60,000 nt of DNA from Hydractinia symbiolongicarpus. Lineage: Eukaryota; Cnidaria; Hydrozoa; Anthoathecata; Hydractiniidae. Shown here one piece after another: positions 51,001-60,000 of the stretch. The DNA lies in NCBI RefSeq assembly GCF_029227915.1, contig NC_079877.1, positions 12,959,351 to 13,019,350 on the forward strand, written 5' to 3'. How positions within the stretch are numbered: the stretch's first letter is position 1; every line of letters starts with the position of its first letter. The position numbers were made by a program, and so were the translations under genes. Below the pieces are notes generated by a model. That model did not search any database, was not told the origin of the DNA, and saw only the letters and a list, made by a program, of their open reading frames with translations.

Positions 51001-52848
51001 GGAAAGTATGTTGTAATAATTTTTAAAATCTGAAAAAGTTAAAAATTAAAACATTTTAATAAGGTAACATTTAATGCAAAAAAGATTTTTTTAAATCAAA
51101 TATTGTATTCCTAAGGTAATACCAATTTAGTTGCTTTGCTTGCCAAGTTTTATTTTGTAAGAATGCCTGACATCAAACTGGTATTCGTGGTTTTGTAAAT
51201 AATCTTTAATACGTCACATCAAGACACATTACCACATATATCGTCAACATTATGCATCATTGTGCATAATTATTTCATTCAAACTTTGTGTTAAGAAGAC
51301 ATGGAAGCCATTGTCACGAATTACATGAACCGCTAACTGGTAAATTCACATAACAAGATCAATCTTCTTCCAAATTGTTTTTTGCTACTTTTAATTCCTG
51401 AGTTGCGTTTACTTTTGCAATTTCATTTTCCCTTTTTCAAAATCAAATTCATGTAACAAAACATTTTTAAACTCACACTTCAATTCAAAGAAATACACTA
51501 AATAAATCGAAAAATGGCTCGAAATTTTTTCGCACTGTAAAATACTTTAATAAATAATAAACTGCTGTTGTTTTTGTCCTTAGATTAAAAATAGCATGCA
51601 CACAACTGTGCGAATAGTGAACATGATAAACAGTGTGATTATACAAATAAAACTTTTCAGGGTAACTAAAAAATTGAATAAGTTTAGTACAATTTGATCT
51701 TTTAGGTTTAAATAACCCTTAAAAAAAAAAAACATAGCTTCCGTACACAATTGTCGGAATTATAAAGTCATAGAAAAAAATATATTACAGGATATTGGGA
51801 TTTCTCCTCCTCCACGCAAAAGATAATCAGAAGCTAAAACAACTCATTAGGGAATAATATAACTGATAAGGAAACTATTAAAACAGATTTATCCTAATAA
51901 AAACAAGAGATCAGATTTTATATTGATTAATTAGAACTAAAATACAAAATACAAAAACAAAACATAACAGTATTTTGATTATAAAATTTAAAATTTAATA
52001 GGTGTTATTGTATTTATTCTTTTTAAGGCAGACTTCAGCAACAGAAGAACTTCTTTTCCATGTTTTTTAAAGAATTAGTCCTTATTTTTTTATAATTTCT
52101 TAACTCGCAGTCAACAGAAGGTTGTTTAGTGTCTGATCTGTTACCCCCTGCTAAATACAGGGTGTGTATAATTACTTGCAATCACTACCAATTGCTTAAT
52201 ACTTGACAACCAGGGAGACAATTTGGACAAAGGAATTTATTATAATTCAATTAACTTCATATTGCTCTCCTAATTCATATTATTTCCTTCTGAAAAATTA
52301 ATATTTACTTGGTCTAACTCGCTAAACTAATCAGAAAAATAGTCTACAAATTTTTTTACTCAATAATTATTATTTCTATTTTTGTTGTCTCAAAGACATG
52401 TCGGTTTTATGGCAGATTACTAATACTTCACTAATAAGATTAAACAAAGGTTAGCCAAAAGTTAATGATATGCTATTTGCAGCGGAAACCACTAACAATT
52501 TTGTTCTTTAAATGTAAACCACAGAAAGGAATAGCAATATCTAGACGTTTCTACCATGTGCCACTTCACACCATCATTCATCATGTGATGATTGTGTAGC
52601 ATTAGGGATTCATTATTTTTCGATTAAGTTGGCTTTGTAGAGTTAAAAATAGACTAAGATTTGTTTGTGCAATTCCACAGAAACAAGATGTAATTCTATT
52701 TTAAACCTATTCAGCATGAAACCTTTTTCTAATAAAACATTTTATTAACAGAAACAGAAAAGAAACATTCATAATTAAAAAATTAAAAATACATATAAGG
52801 AAAAATAAGGAAATAAAAATAAAAAACAAACAGAAAGTGAAGGTCCCA
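48048..52848. other. Non-coding region between small Ig genes
   Basis: 4.8 kb of AT-rich DNA with no exon, RNA gene or transposon boundary that I can support. It probably holds the promoter of the 47-48 kb gene and perhaps the 3' UTR of the 53-59 kb gene. Confidence 0.5.
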
Positions 52849-55800
52849 TTAAGTAATTCCACCACTATTACGTATTTCTTTCCAATCAAAAATGAATAAA
52901 CTTGTGTCAAATGTAAACATTTTATTTTTCTCTCCATATATGAAAGGTTTAATAACATATCCGTCAGGTGAACACACCAAGCTAAGTCCAGCCAGTGTGT
53001 CATTAAAGTTAAAAATATCATCTAGTTACAATATGCAGAGTTTTTCTTGCTTAAAAATTATTTGAATGGAACTTGGAAAAGATGGAAATTCTAAATAACT
53101 GTCATTTAGGCAAAAAAAAAACTTACGTTGAACAGTGAGTCTGATGTACTTCCCAAAAGCGCTCTTTCCATTATGAACGGTTTCACAATAGTAAAATGCA
53201 CTATCGTTGACGTGACATGAGTTAAGATTAAATTCAGTTTTCGTCAAAGTGACTCTTCCAGTGTAGTTTTTCGCAACCTAAATAATAAAACAAAACTTTT
53301 GCGGTGATAAAAATATAGACACAAAGGAGCATATATATGATTATCCTAACATCAAGACTGAGTATTATCACATGAGATTAAGTGCTTCCAATTTTCAAAG
53401 GTTTTTGATTGAGAAGTTTAACTGATTCGAAGTCTGTAATTTAAAATAATATCAATATGTCTAAAGTTGCATGGACAGAAGTTCGAAATTTTGAATTTTA
53501 AAGCTTCTTCAGTTGTTGTTTTGGTATATTTTGCAACAGTTTCCTTTTAAAACAATTTTTTAACTAGCAGTAATGGTATACTGTTACAATACGTCAAGGA
53601 AAGTTGATCTTCTGGTTAACACATCAAGTTAAAAAATGGAGATACTGCATGTGTGATTAATTAATGAAAAACTGCGGACCAACTTCTTTTTTTAAAGTAA
53701 ATCTATCTTTCATTCTTTTGAGCATTTCAGCTAATTTTGGCCTGGAACTTTAAAAAAGGGTGTTGGAAAAAACTTTACAGCACATAAAGGCTCCACACCT
53801 TCTTTAATTACTATAGGTTGTGCATCATCATGATCTAGTTTCTGAGGCATACAGGTTCTTATTTTTTGCTTTGAATCAAAAAACGTGGAGAAAGAGAAAT
53901 ATAATTTGATTATGCAGTGTTCATGCCCTAGAAAAAAAAATAATTGTGTGCAGAAATTCCACCCAGAATACTAACTTTCCTTAGCCCGATTGTTGTGCTT
54001 GAACGCCTTAAATGGAAGCTTTAAATCCACTAGGATCCTCTTTGCAGGACCATCATTGATAACAGCTCTATTAGGAACTGAACAGGCCTTTCTGGGTAAA
54101 TAATAGTAATTGTCTTAAATCGTGATAATATATGCAAACAATGTTGGGTTTTGCACTGCAATAACTAATTTAGAGACAATGAAAGGATGCTTTTATTTGA
54201 GTGACTGTTACTGAGAGTATATGTTCTTATTTATGTAAGAGAATAATCTTTTAATAAATTTAGTCAAAAGGGTTCTTTAAAGGCTCAAATGTAAGTCAAG
54301 CTTTACAATTTTCTTAATTATTCTCTATGTTTATTTAATTCATAGTAAGAGCTAAAAGATTTTTGGAAAAAGGTAGTTCACTTTGTCGTTTTTAATATCA
54401 AATTAGAGGCTACCTATATGCTTACATTTACTTTTCTGCTTACATTACCAGGATTGAAATTAGAAATATAAAGTCGATTCGAAAAAATTTAAGACAAATT
54501 TTTTTTGGGCTGTGGCCTGACAGCACTGTAGGTTACTTACAATTGATCCTTTGTTAATGGCTCTTTTGTTGCAATGACCATTATAGAAATAGGCAATACA
54601 AACCATTGATGAAAGATTGGATTGCAATTTTAATTTTAACGTTGTAAAAAGATTTGCAAAGAGGGCGTTTTGATTGGAAATTGTGAATGCAATCTGCTAA
54701 TTCAAACCCTGATTAATTTAAAACCTTTAACTTCTGATATTATACAATATAAATTTAAAAACACACTGCTTACTTGATAAACATAAAAGGTAAGTAACAG
54801 CTTTGCAATTGTTTACACATATATAGTTGTATTTTAGTTTTTTATGCTGTTTTGCCAGCAAAATGTGCAAATTTAGAAAGAGACAATAAAAAAAGGGTTT
54901 AGATGCCAGGCTCCGAAATATTCATCAAAATAGGGCTGAAGCCAACAGTTCACAAGGGATGTGTGAATTGAATATAGTTTAATAGTAATGAAATAATAAA
55001 ATGAAGAAACATATTTTGTAAGTAAAGAAATAAATATACATGCTGATTTAACTAAGTACAGTACTAAACATTTTTTTTTCCAATTTTAAATAAAATTTCA
55101 TATTTATATGTTTCTTTCTAAGATTACAAACAATTTATTGTTTTTATTTTCTTTATATACATTGATTACTTTGGAAAAATAGCTCAGTATATATTCCACT
55201 AAGCCTTATTCCAGACCTTGCATACATTGTTTACCTTTTAACAATATGAAAATATAATTGTATACAAAAAATATTTGTAAATACCCCCCCCATCTTTAAA
55301 AAACACTTGCTACCTCTGATCACAAACAATAAAAGATAAGATTTAAATTCAGATTATCTTAATTTGTCTTTGGTGGAGTTTAAGGCTAATTCTCTTCCAT
55401 GATTTTATCATCAAAGTAAGCTGTGCGTTTACATTCATATAATCGCTTACTCATCTTTCATAGATTTTCAAGATGATGTCACGACACAAAGAAAATTATA
55501 CAGGCATCTTTGCAACAACCTCAGAATTAGAATGGCGATAAGTGCATTTTTTGGCCCTTAGTGACAGCAAAAAATATTCACTGACCAGCAAAGAATTTAT
55601 TTGAAACACAGTTGTATGTGGGAAAAGAACTATTTTTTAACTTTAGAGCTCTAAAAATTTTTAAACAAATTATTGTCAAAAAATGGAAAAAAATCTCTGA
55701 CACTGGCAGTAATAGAACTATTTGATGCCTTATGATTACTGTAAAGAAGATTTTAACAAACAATATAATATGCTTGCACGAGTGCCTTCAATGTCTCAGA

Positions 55801-58800
55801 AAATTATTGAATATTTTTAAGGTTATCTAGCCTATTTTCAAGGTTTCCAAGAATTTGGCAGACACTTTTTAAGAAGATGGTTAAAAATGAATCCTCGAGT
55901 TTAGTAAAAGGATTGTGGTGTACGCTTGCAAGTCAGAGCTTTAAATTTTTTCAGTTGAATATCCCATTTGAGCTACAAAAGTGGTGCAAGTACAGCAATC
56001 GTTCTACTAGACCGCCTAAGATATCAATCCTATTCTAATCAGCAATGGTTACCATTATGGTCGGTAGAGAAAAGATTATTATAAATAAGAAGACTTACAT
56101 AGATATCACTGTTTTGATATTGTGCAACACTTCTTGATGAATCATTTCTCCACCACGATACCATGTCATACGAATTATGCGAAGTACTACAGAATAACGT
56201 TATGCTGGAGTCTTCTATCGCAACAACATTCTGATATGGTGGAGGTTTTTTTACTTCTCCAGAGATTAATTTTAAAAATACTATAAAAGAAACAAGTAAA
56301 AATTAATGTATGGGACATTAAATACACAAAATAATATGAAATGTTTTATACAGTAAAGAATTCTGTAAAAGAAGTAAAGATCATATTTCACAATTAAGCA
56401 CGTAGTGTTTCAATCCTATTTTTTTCTAAGAGTTTTTCGTCTATGTAAACACAGGGGAGATAAGGTGTCTGCAGTTCTCATTTCTGGAACTAGTAGAACT
56501 GATTAACCGAATTTTTTACATCTATGTCAAAACACTAAAAGAAGTGTCTTCCAAAAATATTTTAATAAAAAACTAGACTATAATGCAAAAGAAAAAGATG
56601 AATTTAAATAAATAAGCAAACTTTACATTTTATAATAAGACTTTTTTTATAATGGAAATGAGTTAGCCTCAAAAAAAAGCACCAAAAATCTCAAAGTTAT
56701 AGGGTCTATTTTGATTTTATTTTAAATTGCTTGCTCTATGGTCTAGAAACACTGCAGGGTATATACTTGTCATTGATTTCTTGTTACTTGTTATTTTGTT
56801 GCAGTAGAGAAATGGGCGATACAACCATTGATTTTCATCAATTGTTGTATCACCCATTTCTTTTTGCGATTTAAAATCACAATTCTAATTATGTGTGGTG
56901 GGGTATGTATAACATTTTAATCTATTGTATCTTTGTAATCAGCATTTAATAGATGACTTTTCAATATTTACGACAGGCAAAAAATGCATTTGCTAAAAGA
57001 GGGTGCCGACTCACAAAAAGCGCCGCATATGTGAGGTCTGTAACCGCCCGGAAAAGCCTGGGCCCCCATCTGAAACCGCCGGAATTGCGCCTGGAATGCT
57101 CATTGTTACATTTAGATTTTGCCAATAAAAGAAGGAAGGTGCTATTTTGTCGTTGTACTTTCAGTTTATTATTTATGGGATTTTATTACGGCTATTTTTG
57201 GAATAAATGATAAAAAAACAGTTTTCTCCACTACCACTGCTCCACATTAAAAGAATAATTATACATGGTAATAAATGTTTAAAAAAATATTTTTTCGGGT
57301 TGATTCAGGTTTCTCTGGGCGAAGTTTTCTTTAAAACGCTGGAAGTCATCTAACAGCCCCTGTGGTTTTTATGAGTTTGGACCCTGCCTGAAGATACTGT
57401 AATTAAGGTCCAATATATAGTTCAGAAGGTGAATATCCCAAACACCAGTTTAATCAGTACGGCACTTTTCCCCGATTGTTTGGGTGTCCCTCATGGGGAG
57501 TCTGCAACTTTCAAATTAGTTGAGACTTACCCGGATCTGGTGAATACTTTTTGTGAAAAAAAATTATTTTGTAAAAGGCCAAGCCGCTGCACAAAAGAGC
57601 GGGCCAATTTTATTTCTATGAAGTCGCAGGGAATCACCAATTGAAAAAAAATCACTGGCGCTTTTAATGTTTATTTACGTTGGATCAACAACATGGTAAA
57701 ATACTATTTGTTTCTGGCTAACATGCTGGAGAGATTTTATTATTTTGATATCTTAAATCAAGCAAGGGTAGTTAGCTTGTGAATAATAAGTATATTTGAG
57801 TCTTTTATCACATGTACAGATGACAGAGCTACTGCATCTGACAAATAAGATTAATTAGGCTAGTCAAAGCAAAAAACTGATGTAAAAATATATTCGTGAA
57901 AGACTAAAGACATAAGAAACATGTGATTCGTGTAATGGCTTCATCACATATATAAAATAAACTCTGAGCAGGTAAACCCATTCATAATGTAGAAAGATAG
58001 GCCAAAACTTTTGTGAAATATGTTGTAACATTGATTGGGGGAGAATCACTCGACTGACTGATTACAAGCTCCAAAGCACCAGTCACTCAATCGGGGTATT
58101 AAAAAGTTAGCGTCCACCGCCAACTCGCCCAATCGGGTGATTGCACCTGATCGGAGGAGACTCACCTGATCGGGGGAAAGTGCCGTACTGTTAATAACCT
58201 GTAAATTTGCTGCACTAGGACATTTTCAAGAAAAAAACAAAAATAAAACAGATGCACTTATAGCTAGAACACCTCAGGTTCCTCCGTTGTATCTTTTCAG
58301 GGTCTATTCACCCTTGTGGCCAGGTTAAGTAAAAAAGTTTTCTGTAACTAAGAACTATGCATGTATGATGGGAAATAAAGGGTTTCTTTCATCTTACTTT
58401 CTAGTCAATCAGGATTAAAAATTAACCTGAATCTCACACACATAAACAAACTTAGTTCAAGGAAAGCATTTTCTTCACTAAGTCCTACTGCACCAGTCTA
58501 AAAGAAAGAGCCAGCTCACTCGAAATAGTAGAACGGTGGTTCAATTTTTATATATATAGCTAGCTAGCTAAATGTAAAGCAAGGGCAAATGTGCAATGGC
58601 AAACTTGCTCAACTCTATTTCCAGGAGGGAAGGAATTTTTAGTTTATGTGAAAACAATTCATTTCTCTTAATGCTCTACCTTACTTGAGCTAAAGCACAA
58701 CTACAACTATCAATAGAGAACAATCACACCACAAACAGCAAAAACATGTAAATATTTTTCTTCTACCGCCAACTTTATCAAGAAATGTACGTTGGCCCGT

Positions 58801-58925
58801 TACATGAAAACATAACATAATAAGCCCCTTTCGTATAATAAACCCGGGCGGCGAGCACAAAAAAGAAAAAAAAACTTACCTAAAACCAGAGCATATAAAA
58901 ACCAAGAAACAATAAGCTTCGTCAT
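52849..58925 (-). CDS. Secreted V-set-like Ig protein with unrecognised C-terminal segment
   Basis: Four exons: 58880-58925 (signal peptide MTKLIVSWFLYALVL, donor GTAAGT), 56099-56280, 53127-53277 and 52849-53021. Intron phases 1, 0 and 1 agree at each junction, and lengths sum to 552 bases (183 residues). Exons 2 and 3 share one Ig domain: ITLFCSTS, MVSWWRND and DSAFYYCETV give the canonical C, W and D-x-x-x-Y-x-C. The Ig is split by a phase 0 intron, like V-set domains in other animals. An extra Cys precedes the core in NSCHVND. Exon 4 encodes LSLVCSPDGYVIKPFIYG and FDTSLFIFDWKEI, then a TAA. I do not recognise this part. A GTAATA inside exon 4 (phase 1) could be a donor, so the gene may continue differently. 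No TM helix is seen, so it is probably secreted. Confidence 0.72.
53985..54111 (+). mobile_element. SINE fragment (copy 2)
   Basis: Plus-strand match to the body and 3' end of the SINE at 31767-32035. It shares GATTGTTGTGCTT, GGAAGCTTTAAAT, TAGGAACTGAACAGGC and CTGGGTAAATAATAGTAAT, and lacks the tRNA head. It lies in intron 2 of the V-set gene. Confidence 0.7.
55960..56040 (-). mobile_element. SINE fragment (copy 3)
   Basis: Matches the middle of the SINE at 31828-31905 in the same orientation, including TCCCATTTGAG, ACAGCAATCG and CCGCCTAAGATAT. It ends about 60 bp from exon 2 of the V-set gene. Confidence 0.7.
56808..56862. repeat. Long near-perfect hairpin
   Basis: Left arm GAAATGGGCGATACAACC and its inverted partner GTTGTATCACCCATTTC form a ~25-bp stem with two or three mismatches and a four-base loop. 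A related single arm occurs at about 54588-54610 (GGCAATACAAACCATTGATG). It is intronic to the V-set gene. Confidence 0.7.
57455..58190. mobile_element. 736-bp MITE with TTAAT target duplication
   Basis: Inverted ends are CAGTACGGCACTTTTCCCC at the left and GGGGGAAAGTGCCGTACTG at the right. Both flanks read TTAAT, a 5-bp target-site duplication (it also contains TTAA). Internal repeats of the ATCGGG word occur near the right end. The element sits in the first intron of the V-set gene. No transposase reading frame was identified. Confidence 0.8.
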
Positions 58926-60000
58926 TATTTATAATAAATATATAAATGGATCATATAAAAACTTCTTGATAACATATATTTTTTCTTCTTTTAAATTAAA
59001 TTCTTGTATGTACGACCAGCATTCCAATACAGTATTATTTTTTATTTTTGATTACTCAAATTCTTTAGTTTGTTTCCTAGAGAAAAAAATAATAAAGAAA
59101 TTATCATTTTTTAGTTCTTTACAAACAATCTAACTTACTTATAGATAAATGAACAATTCTGTGTCTTTGCTTTGCTAGTGCGATACCGCAGTTTGTTTTG
59201 AATGTCCGTGACAATACGGGGGTAAGTATAAACACATACAACGACACAAATCATATCCCAAACATAAACGAAAGAAACATATTAAAGACAAACTTCGATA
59301 CCTCATTTTTATCTAAAAAAAAAACTTCAATTTTTTATTTACATGACATCCCTCTGAATTATGAAGTGCTTTTTCATAAAAAGATTGAATCGCTTCATTT
59401 AAAGACATAGCCTCCCTACTGTGCTTATATAAAGTCATTACAAATCCCTTCATGATAAGATCCTAAGATCAATATAAGAGAATATTTAAAAGCAACAGTT
59501 TAGTAGAGCACCAGATTGAATGACTTACAAAAGCCACAAAAATAACAACAAATACTTACAAGAGTAAAAAGACATTATTTAAATTCAAAGAAGAAATTTT
59601 TAAGCTTCGTCGTTGTAAAATGTCTGTGTGTTATATAACTAATTAAAAACCATTTTCTGCGGCTGCAGGACACACATTAAATTAATACACGTTTGTTATA
59701 AAAAATTTTAAAAATGTATGCGATGAAAACCAGAACCCATGTTTCTTTACTTTTGGTTAGCCAAATGAAGGAAACATTTACATTGTTAAATTAGAAGCAT
59801 TGATGTAAAATTAACGAATAAATTGAAAATGTTTTACCGAGTGTTTACGCCTATATTAAATACTCTTGGATTATATGATTCAAAATGTCAATATCAGTTG
59901 CTAAGGTTGTCAAAATGGATTGAATAAATATCGTTATGGAAGTTTATTAAATCTTCATATTGAAGTACGGAAGTTCATCACCCTCGGTAGTCTCTATCCT
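58926..60000. other. Upstream flank of the V-set gene
   Basis: AT-rich non-coding DNA to the right edge. A plus-strand frame at 59198-59410 is low-complexity and not supported as a gene. Confidence 0.5.

Noticed and set aside
1-60000. CRISPR arrays, operons, bacterial promoters or ribosome binding sites
   Set aside because: The DNA is clearly from an intron-bearing animal genome, and no spaced direct-repeat array was seen.

Overview
The window is animal nuclear DNA: AT-rich, with GT-AG introns in nearly every gene and metazoan gene families throughout. The repeat content points to a cnidarian, probably a hydrozoan. The main clue is a decayed retrotransposon of a type common in cnidarian genomes (C2H2 finger, RT, and a C-terminal RVFNPNA / VEHGSFTPLVF region). 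No species marker was seen, so the organism call is an inference.

Layout. 1-1.4 kb: 5' half of an AP-1 clathrin adaptor sigma subunit gene (minus strand, continuing off the left edge). 2.6-4.4 kb: an old interspersed repeat split by a 1.4 kb inverted-repeat DNA transposon. 8.6-9.8 kb: a single-exon class A GPCR (minus). 14.6-20.5 kb: a four-exon, thirteen-finger C2H2 zinc-finger gene (minus), whose first intron carries a hAT-like element with a reverse transcriptase fragment inside it. 20.7-27.8 kb: a repeat graveyard (LINE 3' end, piggyBac-like fragments, tRNA-derived SINE debris, a 2.7 kb retrotransposon remnant, second copy of the old repeat). 28.2-31.3 kb: complete eight-exon gene for general transcription factor IIF subunit 2 (plus). 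34.1-39.3 kb: complete eight-exon type I receptor with three Ig domains, two FN3 domains, a TM helix and a ~520-residue tail (minus), with a second possible signal-peptide exon at 40.7 kb. 47.1-48.0 kb: a small single-Ig gene (minus). 52.8-58.9 kb: a second small gene with a V-set-like Ig domain split by an intron (minus). Other stretches are AT-rich non-coding DNA with microsatellites, small MITEs and three copies of a tRNA-derived SINE.

AP-1 sigma and TFIIF-beta are housekeeping genes, placed by exon-by-exon reconstruction with matching phases. The most unusual part is 34-59 kb: three Ig-superfamily genes in a row on the same strand, mostly with phase 1 introns. One has two competing signal-peptide starts. 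One has a 36-nt in-frame GT...AG segment whose removal would delete most of the only hydrophobic stretch after the Ig domain. One ends in a domain I do not recognise. This could be a small family of cell-surface or secreted recognition proteins, but expression data would be needed to show it.
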